Source: Glutamicibacter sp. MNS18
Lineage (GTDB): Bacteria; Actinomycetota; Actinomycetes; Actinomycetales; Micrococcaceae
Length of the DNA: 64,000 bases
Assembly: GCF_026107515.2 (NCBI RefSeq)
Contig: NZ_JAPCHW010000005.1
Span: forward strand, 124,001-188,000
Direction of reading: 5' to 3'
The position numbers were made by a program, and so were the translations under genes. The notes beneath the pieces are model-generated. The model worked only from the letters and a program-made list of their open reading frames with translations. It ran no database searches and was not told the origin of the DNA. Of the stretch, positions 8,070 through 16,314 are shown piece by piece. Every line of letters starts with the position of its first letter. Position 1 is the first letter of the stretch.

Positions 8070-8149
8070 GTACCGAGGCGATCCAGATGGAACATTCCGA
8101 ATGGCAAGGATGGTTTGAGACCCAGGAGGAGGAGCCGATCGCCAGCTAG
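8066..8149 (+). CDS. Small ORF overlapping nirD stop (27 aa)
   Basis: Starts in an ATGA overlap with the nirD stop codon, with GGAGGGG just upstream, ideal for translational coupling. It encodes 27 residues: an N-terminal MSTEAIQ, an aromatic middle (EWQGWFE) and an acidic tail (TQEEEPIAS). It ends 11 nt before the strong terminator hairpin, so it fills the remaining transcript exactly. No family recognised. It could be a genuine small partner of nitrite reductase or a chance frame; the start context favours translation. Confidence 0.45.
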   Translation: MSTEAIQMEHSEWQGWFETQEEEPIAS

Positions 8150-8160
8150 CGGAGCATCCT

Positions 8161-8204
8161 GCACAGATGGACCCCCGGTCTACGGACCGGGGGTCCATCT
8201 GTGC
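8161..8204. terminator. Bidirectional terminator, 20-bp perfect stem
   Basis: Perfect inverted repeat with 20-bp arms (8161-8180 and 8185-8204) and a TACG loop, between the convergent nirD unit (+) and the nasC end (-). Core GGACCCCCGGTC/GACCGGGGGTCC. There is no long T-run, which is common in high-GC actinobacteria. Confidence 0.85.
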
Positions 8205-8240
8205 GTCAACCGGAGGTGCACCAGGGAACGCGGTTCCTGC

Positions 8241-9740
8241 TCAGGCGGGCACCGGCAGCTTGTTCAGCATCTGCTCGATGGTGGCCTTGCACCCGCCGCA
8301 ACCGGTGCCTGCCCGGCAGCTCTCGCCCACCTCGGTCACCGTGGTGCACCCGGATTCCACCGCGTGTTCCACCTCGCCGTAGGTGGCGCCCGAGCAACGG
8401 CATAACTGGTCGCCGGGGCCCGGGGCGACGGCCGGTGACTGGTCGGCCGGATCATCCAGCCGGAGCAGGGTGGAGGCATCCTTTGGCAGGGCGGTGCCGC
8501 GTTCGTAGGCGAGCACCAGCTCCGCCGCGGTGCGTGGCAGCCCCATGGCCACAAACCCCTTCGGGACCGCATCGCGGGTCACCAGGCGCAGGTAGCGGCC
8601 GTTGGCCGGATCGGCGTAGACCACCACCTGCTTGTCCTGGTCGAATAACCCGCCGGAGGTGTCCCCTGCGGCGGTGACTTCCAGGCCCTGGCCCTTGAGC
8701 ATGAGCACATCGGAGGTGTCGAAGACCGGCGCGGGCAGGTCGGCGGGAATCGGGCGGGAGGGCCCATCGGGCCGTGGTGCCCGGTGGTTGAGCAGGAAAC
8801 CGGCCAGCCAGCTGGCCTGGGCCCAGCCCGGGGCCAGCAGTCCCACCGGCGGGTGCCCGTCCACCTCGGCGCAGTCGCCCAGGGCGAAGACGCGGTGTTC
8901 GGTGTCCGCGGCGAGGTACTTGTTGGTGCGGATACCCCGGTTGGTTTCCAGGCCGCAACTGGCGGCCAGTTCGGTGCGGGCACGCACTCCGGTGGAGATC
9001 AGCAGCCCGTCGCCGGCGATGATGCCGTGCGTGTCGGTGGCCAAACCGGTGAAACCCTGTGCAGTGTGGATCCCGGTGGCCTTCACCCCGGAGACGACCT
9101 CGACCCCGGCGGCCTGCAGGCTGCCGATGAGCAGCCTGCCGCCATCGGCGTCCACCACCCGGCCCAGCGGGGCCGGACCGTGGTGGACCAGCACGGGTTG
9201 ATGCCCGGCCTGCGCCATGGCCAGCGCGGCCTCGATCCCCAGGATGCCGCCGCCCAGTACCAGCACCCGGCCGCGTCGGGACAGGATTTGTTGCAGGTCG
9301 TGGGCGTCCTGGAGGGTGCGCAGCGCCAGCACCCCGGCGGGGAGCGCGGATTCGGCGTGCGGGTCGAAGTTCAGGCCGTTCAGCGAGGGGATGACCGGGC
9401 GGGCGCCGGTGGCGAACACCAGCCGGTCGTAGGCCAGCGGTGCGGCCCCGGCCAGGTGCACCCGGCGTCGGGAGCGGTCCACCCCGGTGGCGGTGACCCC
9501 CAGATGCAGTTTCACCCCGGCTTCGCGCAGGCGCTGGCCGTCGACCATGTTGAGGTGCTCGGCGGCGGCGGCCCCCACGGCCACCTCGGCCAGCAGCACC
9601 CGGTTATAGGCCAGTTCCGGTTCGGCCGAGATGACGCTCAGCTCGATGGTTCCGGCGCTGACACCGGGCAGCAGCCCCTCGATGAGCGAGGCGGCCACCG
9701 GGCCGAAACCGATGATGACGATGCGTTCGGTGTGCTTCAT
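8241..9740 (-). CDS. Nitrate reductase electron-transfer subunit, FAD/[2Fe-2S] oxidoreductase (NasC/NasB-like)
   Basis: 499-aa NAD(P)H:acceptor oxidoreductase that likely passes electrons to the molybdoenzyme encoded just upstream. Two dinucleotide-binding folds are visible: IVIIGFGPVAASL at the N terminus and VLVLGGGILGIEAAL near 165, with the FAD motif VFALGDCAEV. The C terminus has a BFD-like [2Fe-2S] domain: LCRCSG, then ESCRAGTGCGGC. It resembles the N-terminal half of NirB without the sirohaem domain. The ATG overlaps the nasA stop (ATGA) and has GGAGGAG in front, indicating translational coupling in a narK-nasA-nasC operon. Called NasC/NasB by context. Confidence 0.88.
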   Translation of the reverse strand: MKHTERIVIIGFGPVAASLIEGLLPGVSAGTIELSVISAEPELAYNRVLLAEVAVGAAAAEHLNMVDGQRLREAGVKLHLGVTATGVDRSRRRVHLAGAAPLAYDRLVFATGARPVIPSLNGLNFDPHAESALPAGVLALRTLQDAHDLQQILSRRGRVLVLGGGILGIEAALAMAQAGHQPVLVHHGPAPLGRVVDADGGRLLIGSLQAAGVEVVSGVKATGIHTAQGFTGLATDTHGIIAGDGLLISTGVRARTELAASCGLETNRGIRTNKYLAADTEHRVFALGDCAEVDGHPPVGLLAPGWAQASWLAGFLLNHRAPRPDGPSRPIPADLPAPVFDTSDVLMLKGQGLEVTAAGDTSGGLFDQDKQVVVYADPANGRYLRLVTRDAVPKGFVAMGLPRTAAELVLAYERGTALPKDASTLLRLDDPADQSPAVAPGPGDQLCRCSGATYGEVEHAVESGCTTVTEVGESCRAGTGCGGCKATIEQMLNKLPVPA

Positions 9741-11857
9741 CGCTCCTCCAGGGGGTGTAGCGATACGGTGGTGTGCTTGAACTCCGGCATGGCGCTGCTG
9801 GGGTCCACCAGCGTCTCGGTCAGCACGTTGGCGTTGTTGCCGCCGGGGAAGTGGAAGGGCAGGAACACCGTGTCCAGGCGGATGTCGGTACTCAGCGCGG
9901 CCCGGGCGATGACCCGGCCGCGTTCGTTGTCCAGTTGCACACGTTGGCCCTCGGCGATGCCGTAGGCCAGGGCGGTGGCCGGGTGGATTTCCAGCCGGGC
10001 TTCCGGAGCCGCCGCGGCCAGTTCCTCGACCCGGCGGGTCTGGGTGCCGGACTGGTAGTGCTCCAGCAACCGCCCGGTGACCAGCGAGAGCCGGCCGGGA
10101 CGATGGATCTGGGCGGTGGCGTGCACGGCGGTGAGCCGGGCCTTGCCGTCCGGGTGGGCGAAGCGGTTGAGGAAAAGCCGCGGGGTACCCGAACGGGTGC
10201 CGGTGATGCGGGTCCCGCGCGGGCAGGGCCAGTACACCGCTGCCCCGGCATCCAGGTCCTCCCAGTCGATGCCGGAGTAGTCGGCCAACCCGCCGGCCGA
10301 GGCGCGGCGCAGTTCCTCGAAGACCTCGCGCGGGTCGCTGGAGAACGTGCCCGGGGCGTCGAGCCTGCGCGCCAGTTCGGCGAAGATCCACAGTTCGTCG
10401 CGTGCCTGGGGTGGCGGTTGCAGTGCGGCGCGGCGGCGCAGCACCCTGCCCTCGAGGTTGGTCATGGTCCCTTCCTCTTCGGCCCATTGCAGTACCGGGA
10501 GCACCAGGTGCGCTTCGGCGGCGGTTTCGGAGAGGAAGAAGTCGGCCACCACCAGGAAGTCCAGGCGGCGCAGCCCGGCAATGACCTGTGAGGCATCGGG
10601 GGAGGACAGGGCCGGGTTCGACCCGTGGACCAGCAGCATCCGCGCCCCGTCGTCGGTGCCCAGGGTGTGCAGCAGCTCGGTGGCCGGCACCCCGGGACCG
10701 GGAATCACCTCGGGGTCCACACCCCATACCCGCGCGACGTGCGCGCGGTGTTCCGGGTCGGTGATCTTGCGGTAGCCCGGCAGCTGGTCGCATTTCTGCC
10801 CGTGCTCCCGCCCGCCCTGGCCGTTGCCCTGGCCGGTAATGGTGCCGTACCCGCCGGCGCGGGTGCCCGGCAGTCCCAGCAGCAGCGCCAGGTTGATTGC
10901 CGCGGTGACGGTATCGGTGCCGTTCTCATGCTGTTCCACACCCCGGCCGGTGAGGATGTAGACCGGGTCCGCCCCGGACCTGGCCGCCTGCGCGGCGGCG
11001 GCCAGCTCGCGGGCGGTACGCCGGATCTGTGAGGCCGGGACCCCGGTGACCGCTTCGGTGCGTTCGGGCCACCAGGCGGCCACCGAGGAGCGCAACTGGG
11101 CCAGCCCGGTGGTGCGCCGGGCCAGGTAGTCGGCATCCACCAGCGATTCGGCCAGCAGCACATGGCACAGGCCCAACAGCAGCTGCAGGTCGGTGGCCGG
11201 GGTGGGTTGCAGGTGCCAGCCGGAACCATCGCACAGTTTCGCGGTGGCCGAACGGCGCGGGTCCACGACCACCAGCCCGCCGCTGGCCCGGGCGCCTTCC
11301 AGATGGCGGACGAACGGGGGCATGGTGTCGGCCACATTGGAGCCGAGCATCAGGATCATCGCCGCCCGGTCCAGGTCCGCCAGCGGGAAGGGCAACCCGC
11401 GGTCCAGCCCGAAGGCCCGGTTCGCCCCGGCCGCGGCGGAGGACATGCAGAACCGGCCGTTGTAGTCGATGCGCGAGGTGCCCAGCGCCAGCCGCGCGAA
11501 CTTCCCCAGCTGGTACGCCTTTTCGTTGGTCAACCCGCCGGCGCCGAAAACCGCCACGGCATCCGCGCCATGGGCCGTACGGGTGTCGCGCACCTGCCGG
11601 GCCACCAGGTCCAGCGCCTGTTCCCAGCCGATGGGGGCGAAGGAGCCGTCGGGCTGGCGCAGCAGCGGGGACTGCAGCCGCTCCGGGTGCGCCAGCAGGC
11701 GTGCGGCGCTGTAGCCCTTGCGGCACAGGGCCCCGCCGTTGGTTTCGAAGTCCCGGCCGCTCAGGGCCAGTGGTTCGTGCTCCGAGGCCGGTTGGGCCTG
11801 CAGGCTGATCCCGCATTGCAGGGCGCAGTACGGACAGTGCGTCGCGGTGCTGCCCAT
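9737..11857 (-). CDS. nasA: Assimilatory nitrate reductase catalytic subunit
   Basis: 706-aa molybdopterin-guanine-dinucleotide oxidoreductase reducing nitrate to nitrite in the cytoplasm. The N terminus carries the [4Fe-4S] ligands CPYCALQC (residues 8-15) with the fourth Cys in ALCRKGYS near 44. Further family marks are the NEKAYQLGKFAR helix, GSNVADTMPPFVRHL, the pterin-binding TGRGVEQHENGTDTV and GQGNGQGGREHGQKCDQLPGYR blocks, and the C-terminal molydopterin-dinucleotide domain (SLVTGRLLEHYQSGTQTRR...). No twin-arginine signal, consistent with the assimilatory type. Its ATG abuts the narK TAG with GGGAG inside narK. Confidence 0.95.
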   Translation of the reverse strand: MGSTATHCPYCALQCGISLQAQPASEHEPLALSGRDFETNGGALCRKGYSAARLLAHPERLQSPLLRQPDGSFAPIGWEQALDLVARQVRDTRTAHGADAVAVFGAGGLTNEKAYQLGKFARLALGTSRIDYNGRFCMSSAAAGANRAFGLDRGLPFPLADLDRAAMILMLGSNVADTMPPFVRHLEGARASGGLVVVDPRRSATAKLCDGSGWHLQPTPATDLQLLLGLCHVLLAESLVDADYLARRTTGLAQLRSSVAAWWPERTEAVTGVPASQIRRTARELAAAAQAARSGADPVYILTGRGVEQHENGTDTVTAAINLALLLGLPGTRAGGYGTITGQGNGQGGREHGQKCDQLPGYRKITDPEHRAHVARVWGVDPEVIPGPGVPATELLHTLGTDDGARMLLVHGSNPALSSPDASQVIAGLRRLDFLVVADFFLSETAAEAHLVLPVLQWAEEEGTMTNLEGRVLRRRAALQPPPQARDELWIFAELARRLDAPGTFSSDPREVFEELRRASAGGLADYSGIDWEDLDAGAAVYWPCPRGTRITGTRSGTPRLFLNRFAHPDGKARLTAVHATAQIHRPGRLSLVTGRLLEHYQSGTQTRRVEELAAAAPEARLEIHPATALAYGIAEGQRVQLDNERGRVIARAALSTDIRLDTVFLPFHFPGGNNANVLTETLVDPSSAMPEFKHTTVSLHPLEER

Positions 11858-13264
11858 CTAGACTCCCTGGTCGGCATAGATGGTACCGCGGCGCAGGTAG
11901 CAGTACCAGGTGACGCACATCAGCAGCAGGTACACGGCGACGAACACCCCGAAGGCCGGAACATAGGAGCCGGTCCGGGCGATCGACAGTCCCAGCGCCT
12001 GGGGGACCAGGAAGCCGCCGTAGGCGCCGATGGCGGAGATCAGGCCCAGGGCCGCGGCGGCCTTGCGGGCCACCACCGCCCTGGCTTCGGCGCTGGTCTC
12101 ACCCGCCGCACGCAGGGCGAACACCGCCGGGATCATCCGGTAGGTCGATCCGTTGCCGATGCCGCTGGTGGTGAACAGCGCCAGGAACAACGCCATGAAG
12201 ATCCACAGGTTCGCCAGCGGCAAAGTCAGGATCACCCCAACGGTCACCGCGGCCATGACGGCCAGTGAGGACATGGTCACGCGCGCCCCGCCGAAACGGT
12301 CACCGAGTTTCCCGCCATAGGGTCGGGCCAGCGAGCCGACCAGCGGGCCCAGGAACGCCAACGAGATCACCGCGGTGCCCAGCTGGAAGGAGGAGAACCC
12401 GGGGAAGACATCCAGCAGCAGCTTCGGGAACACCGCGGAGAAGCCGATGAACGAGCCGAAGGTCCCGATGTACAGGCTGGCGATGATCCACAGGTGTTTC
12501 TCTCCCAGGCAGGCCAACGCCCCACGCACATCCGAGCGGGCATTGCTCAGGTTGTGCATGTGGCGGCTGGCCCCGACCACGGCCAGCAGGATGAACGGGA
12601 TCCAGATCAACCCGGCCATGGGCAGCTGCAGGGACCCGGCGGCGAAGATGGTGATGGCGATCGGCACCAGCAGCTGGGCGACCGCGGCGCCCAGGTTGCC
12701 ACCGGCGGCATTCAGCCCCAGCGCCCAACCCTTCTGCGCAGCCGGGTAGAAGTAGGTGATATTGGCCATCGACGAGGCGAAGTTGCCGCCGCCGAAGCCG
12801 GCCAGCCCGGCCAGCACCAGCATCACCCAGAAGGGGGTGGCGGTGGTGGACACGGCCAGGGCCAGCCCGCCGGCCGGGATCAGCAGCAGCAGGGCGGAGA
12901 TGATGGTCCAGTTGCGCCCGCCGAAGCGGGCCACCATGAAGGTGTAGGGGATGCGCAGGGTGGCGCCGACCAGGCTGGGCATCGAGATCAGCCAGAACAG
13001 TTGGGAAGTGGTGTAGTCGAATCCGGCCGTGGGCAGGTAGACGGCGACGATGGCGAACAGCTGCCAGACGATGAAGCCCAGGAACTCGGCGAAGATCGAC
13101 CACTTGAGGTTCCTGGTGGCGGTGGCACGCCCGACGCTATTCCAGAATTCGGGATTTTCCGCATCCCAGTTGGTGATCCAACGTCCTTTGGTGATGGCCA
13201 GGGCGGTTGTTGGCGGGGCCGTCGTTGTGGTCGTTTGCGCTTGGGATTCCAGTCGGATGCTCAC
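11858..13264 (-). CDS. narK: Nitrate/nitrite MFS transporter (NNP family)
   Basis: 468-aa major-facilitator protein with twelve predicted membrane helices, importing nitrate for the reductases encoded downstream. The nitrate-nitrite-porter signature appears twice as glycine-rich helices: GLAGFGGGNFASSMANITYFYP and, in the second half, LFTTSGIGNGSTYRMIP. Typical NNP features are the long N-terminal WDAENPEFW stretch and the cytoplasmic RFGGRNW loop. The GTG start (VSIRLESQ) has GGAAGGGAA 9 nt upstream; an upstream in-frame ATG would run into the promoter. First gene of the narK-nasA-nasC operon. Confidence 0.93.
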   Translation of the reverse strand: MSIRLESQAQTTTTTAPPTTALAITKGRWITNWDAENPEFWNSVGRATATRNLKWSIFAEFLGFIVWQLFAIVAVYLPTAGFDYTTSQLFWLISMPSLVGATLRIPYTFMVARFGGRNWTIISALLLLIPAGGLALAVSTTATPFWVMLVLAGLAGFGGGNFASSMANITYFYPAAQKGWALGLNAAGGNLGAAVAQLLVPIAITIFAAGSLQLPMAGLIWIPFILLAVVGASRHMHNLSNARSDVRGALACLGEKHLWIIASLYIGTFGSFIGFSAVFPKLLLDVFPGFSSFQLGTAVISLAFLGPLVGSLARPYGGKLGDRFGGARVTMSSLAVMAAVTVGVILTLPLANLWIFMALFLALFTTSGIGNGSTYRMIPAVFALRAAGETSAEARAVVARKAAAALGLISAIGAYGGFLVPQALGLSIARTGSYVPAFGVFVAVYLLLMCVTWYCYLRRGTIYADQGV

Positions 13265-13301
13265 GCGAAGAGTTCCCTTCCACTCGTGGTTGATGCCTTT
13301 G

Positions 13302-13344
13302 AGCATTCCAGAGTGGTATTTCACGACCGTGCAGTTAGTGTTGC
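13302..13344 (-). promoter_or_regulatory. narK promoter with candidate GlnR sites
   Basis: On the minus strand GCAAC (13340-13344), 17 bases, GAAAT (13318-13322), ten bases, then a -10-like AATGCT (13302-13307). The GCAAC-n17-GAAA-n10-(-10) geometry is the same as at nirD, pointing to a shared activator. A short dyad GTGCA-n8-TGCAC (13329-13346) lies between the half-sites. Confidence 0.45.
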
Positions 13345-13470
13345 ACCGATGGCAATTCTTGGTAACCGGGGGAGCAGCCACCGGCTAGGAACCCGAAACC
13401 TGCCGGAAACGAGCCCGTTCGGGGCCAGGGGCGTACGGGTGGTGGAGGGGCCCCGGCACCGATGAGACAA

Positions 13471-13503
13471 GGCTGGGCCCGCCGTTAACCGGCGGGCCCA
13501 GCC
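13471..13503 (-). terminator. Terminator of the flavin monooxygenase operon
   Basis: Perfect 14-bp stem GGCTGGGCCCGCCG/CGGCGGGCCCAGCC with loop TTAAC, 18 nt beyond the stop of the luciferase-like gene. It closes the seven-gene minus-strand operon and separates it from narK. Confidence 0.8.
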
Positions 13504-13520
13504 CTGCATCCTCAGCTGGC

Positions 13521-14591
13521 CTACTTGGCCTTCGCGTGCACTTCGTCGCGTGCGAAGTGCGGGACCACTTCGTTGATGAACAGCTGCAACGACTGCTTTT
13601 TCTGCTCGTGGCTCAGGGTGTTGTCGCTCCAGAAGCTGTACTCGCTCACACCCAGGGCCTCGTAACGGCGAAGCCGTTCGATGACTTCGGCGGGAGTGCC
13701 GATCATCGCGGTCTTGTGCAACGATTCAGGGGTGAATTCGTCACGCCCCGCGAATTTCTCGATCGGGCTGGGTTCAAGGAAGCCGGCTTCCGGGACGTTC
13801 TTGTTGCCAAACCAGGCATCAAAGGTCCGGTAGAATTTCTGGATCCCTTCGGCCGCCGGCCGCCAGCCCTCGGGCTCGTCGGCTGCATGGACATAGGTGT
13901 GGCGCAGCACCATGATATCGGGACGCTGGGTCACCTCGGGGTGGTTGGCGATGGCGGTTTCGAACTTCTGAACCAGCGACTCGACTTCCTCGTCCCCCTT
14001 CATCAGCGGGGTGACCATCACGTGGCAGCCGTTGGCAACCGCATAATCATGGGACTCGGGACTGCGCGCGGCAACCCAGACAGGAACCTGTTTCTGTACG
14101 GGTTTCGGAACCGAGGTCGAGGTCGGGAACTGCCAAACCTCGCCGTCGTGGGCGTAGTCGCCTTCCCAGAGCTTCTTGACGGCGGGAATCAGTTCCTGCA
14201 TATGCTGTCCGCCATCGGTGGCAGGCAATCCACCGGCAACCCGGTCGAACTCGAACTGGTAGGCGCCGCGGGCCACCCCGAGTTCGGCCCGACCATTGCT
14301 GATGACATCCAGCAGCGCGACTTCGCCCGCCGCACGGATGGGGTTCCAGAATGGAGCGATGATGGTACCGGCGCCCAGTCGGATGGTCGAGGTCTTGGCG
14401 GCCAGATAGGCCAGCTGGGGGAGGGGATTCGGTGAGACGGTGTACTCCATCGAGTGGTGCTCACCGATCCACACCGTGCTGAACCCACCCGCTTCGGCCA
14501 ATTGGGTCAACTCGACCAGGTTCTCGAAGTGCTCTTCGTGGCTGATCGAATCGTCATAGCGTTCCATATGGATGAACAGGGAAAAACGCAT
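13521..14591 (-). CDS. LLM-class flavin-dependent monooxygenase
   Basis: 356-aa luciferase-like (TIM-barrel) monooxygenase that would use reduced FMN/FAD from a separate reductase and O2 to attack an organic substrate. Family marks: the N-terminal MRFSLFIHMERYD strand, GFSTVWIGEHHSMEYTVSPNPLPQLAYLAAKT (conserved EHH), and RLGAGTIIAPFWNPIRAAGEVALLD. The start at MRFSLF has GGAAGGAAG upstream. It is the last gene of the operon, and the matching flavin reductase is encoded divergently across the shared operator region. LLM enzymes of this size open pyridine or pyrimidine rings or oxidise aldehydes; the substrate here is unknown. Confidence 0.9.
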   Translation of the reverse strand: MRFSLFIHMERYDDSISHEEHFENLVELTQLAEAGGFSTVWIGEHHSMEYTVSPNPLPQLAYLAAKTSTIRLGAGTIIAPFWNPIRAAGEVALLDVISNGRAELGVARGAYQFEFDRVAGGLPATDGGQHMQELIPAVKKLWEGDYAHDGEVWQFPTSTSVPKPVQKQVPVWVAARSPESHDYAVANGCHVMVTPLMKGDEEVESLVQKFETAIANHPEVTQRPDIMVLRHTYVHAADEPEGWRPAAEGIQKFYRTFDAWFGNKNVPEAGFLEPSPIEKFAGRDEFTPESLHKTAMIGTPAEVIERLRRYEALGVSEYSFWSDNTLSHEQKKQSLQLFINEVVPHFARDEVHAKAK

Positions 14592-14607
14592 GGCTTGTCT
14601 TCCTTCC

Positions 14608-14814
14608 TTACTCTGTAGTCTTCGACGTGTTGCGCTCGGCGATGGTGACGTTGGCCCGGGACCAGTGCTCATGCTCGATCTCGCGCACGATGACGGTAAT
14701 GTTCTCGGGCGCCGCGTCCACGGTGTCCACGGCTGCCGTGTGCAGGGCACTGATCAGGGCACGCAGCTGCTCGGGGCTGCGCCCTCGGGCGATGGACACA
14801 TCTATCAATGGCAT
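14608..14814 (-). CDS. 4-oxalocrotonate tautomerase family protein
   Basis: 68-aa tautomerase-superfamily subunit with the catalytic amino-terminal proline (MPLIDVSIARGRSPEQ), the usual length for 4-OT monomers, which assemble as hexamers. Such enzymes interconvert enol and keto forms of ring-cleavage products. Its place between the aldehyde dehydrogenase and the monooxygenase, 15-16 nt from each, suggests it acts on a ring-opened unsaturated oxo-acid in the same pathway. The C terminus (ERNTSKTTE) is not distinctive. Confidence 0.85.
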   Translation of the reverse strand: MPLIDVSIARGRSPEQLRALISALHTAAVDTVDAAPENITVIVREIEHEHWSRANVTIAERNTSKTTE

Positions 14815-14829
14815 ATCGTTTCCAGGGGC

Positions 14830-16314
14830 CTAGGCGCGCATCACGAATGGATCGGCCACCGGGGATTCATCGGTGTTGATCCAGACGCTCTTGAGACGGG
14901 TGTATTCGTTCATGGATTCCAGACCGTGCTCGATGCCCACGCCGGAGCTCTTGAAGCCCTGTCGCGGGGACATCGGGGACATGGCACGATAGGTGTTCAC
15001 CCACACGGTCCCGGCCTCCAGTTTGCGGGCCATGCGGTGGGCACGAGCCAGGTTCTGGGTCCAGACCCCGGCGGCCAGGCCGTATTCGGTGTCGTTGGCC
15101 ATGGCCAGCAGTTCGTCCTCGTGCTCGAAGGGCATGATCGCGGCGACGGGGCCGAAGATTTCTTCGCGCACCACCCGCATGTCGTTGTTCACGTCGGTGA
15201 GCACGGTGGGGGAGAAGAAATACCCGGGAAGTTCCAGGCCTTCCGGCCGGCCCCCGCCAGCGAGCACAGTCGCACCCTCGTCAGCGCCGATCTTCACGTA
15301 TGAGGCGACCTTTTCCAACTGGTCGGCGAAGGCCAGCGGTCCGAGCTCGGTGGCATCGTCCAACGGGTTGCCGATGATGATCGAGCGGGCCCTTTCGGTG
15401 ACCTTTTCCAGCAGTTCGTCGTACACCGAGGTGTGTGCGAAGACCCGGCTGCCTGCGATGCAGGTCTGCCCGGCTGCGGCGTAGATTCCGGCGACCACGC
15501 CCATGGCGGCGTTGGACACGTTGGCATCCCCGAAGACGATATTCGGGCTCTTGCCGCCCAGTTCCAGGGTGCAGCCGATGAAGCGGCTGGCGGCCTGGGA
15601 GGCGATGTGGGACCCGGTGGCGGTGGAGCCGGTGAAGGAGATCTTGGCCAGCAACGGGTGCGACACCAGCGCCGCACCGGCCTCGGCACCGTACCCGGTA
15701 ACCACGTTGATGACCCCTGCGGGGAAGCCCGCCTGGTCGGCCAACTCCGCCAACAGCAGCACGGTCCGCGAGGTGTATTCGCTGGGCTTGATGACCACGG
15801 TATTGCCCGCGGCCAGGGCCGGCGCGATTTTCGAGGTGGTCAGGGTCAATGGGGAGTTCCACGGGGTGATTGCGCCGACCACGCCCAGGGCCTCGCGCTG
15901 GGTGTAGTTCAGGATCGCCGGGTTCATGCCCGGAACCTGGGAGCCCTGCACCTTGTCGGCCAAGCCGGCATAGTAGTAGAGGTACTCGGGAAGGGTGGCC
16001 AGCTGGCCACGCATCTCACGCAGCAGCTTGCCATTGTCCAGGGATTCGTAGCGTGCCAGCTTCTCCGCGTTGTCCACGACCAGGTCCCCGAGCCGACGCA
16101 GCAGGTGGCCGCGGGCGGTGGCGCTCAGGCCACTCCACGCCGGTGAGGTGAATGCCCGGTGCGCTGACCTGACGGCACGATCGATATCCTGCGCGTTGCC
16201 GCGAGCGGCTTCATAGAGGACTTCCAAGGTGGCGGGGTTGGTGCTGCTGAAGTAGCGTTCCTCGCTCGGGGCGACATATTCCCCGTTGATGAAATGCAGG
16301 TAACGGTCGCTCAT
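14830..16314 (-). CDS. NAD(P)-dependent aldehyde dehydrogenase
   Basis: 494-aa ALDH-superfamily enzyme oxidising an aldehyde to an acid. Active-site Cys in AAGQTCIAGSR near residue 283 and general-base Glu in CTLELGGKSPN near 250; the cofactor-binding ITPWNSPLTLTTSKIAPALAAGN and FTGSTATG blocks are intact. The start overlaps the upstream hydrolase stop in ATGA. In this operon it would oxidise a semialdehyde made after ring opening, as the ALDHs of the trigonelline and pyridine pathways do. Substrate not predictable from sequence alone. Confidence 0.93.
   Translation of the reverse strand: MSDRYLHFINGEYVAPSEERYFSSTNPATLEVLYEAARGNAQDIDRAVRSAHRAFTSPAWSGLSATARGHLLRRLGDLVVDNAEKLARYESLDNGKLLREMRGQLATLPEYLYYYAGLADKVQGSQVPGMNPAILNYTQREALGVVGAITPWNSPLTLTTSKIAPALAAGNTVVIKPSEYTSRTVLLLAELADQAGFPAGVINVVTGYGAEAGAALVSHPLLAKISFTGSTATGSHIASQAASRFIGCTLELGGKSPNIVFGDANVSNAAMGVVAGIYAAAGQTCIAGSRVFAHTSVYDELLEKVTERARSIIIGNPLDDATELGPLAFADQLEKVASYVKIGADEGATVLAGGGRPEGLELPGYFFSPTVLTDVNNDMRVVREEIFGPVAAIMPFEHEDELLAMANDTEYGLAAGVWTQNLARAHRMARKLEAGTVWVNTYRAMSPMSPRQGFKSSGVGIEHGLESMNEYTRLKSVWINTDESPVADPFVMRA

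Noticed and set aside
8241-10793. 850-codon minus frame fusing an oxidoreductase with an Arg-rich N terminus
   Set aside because: Only the part from 9740 is coding; upstream the frame is a shadow of nasA, and a GGAGGAG-ATG start lies at 9740.
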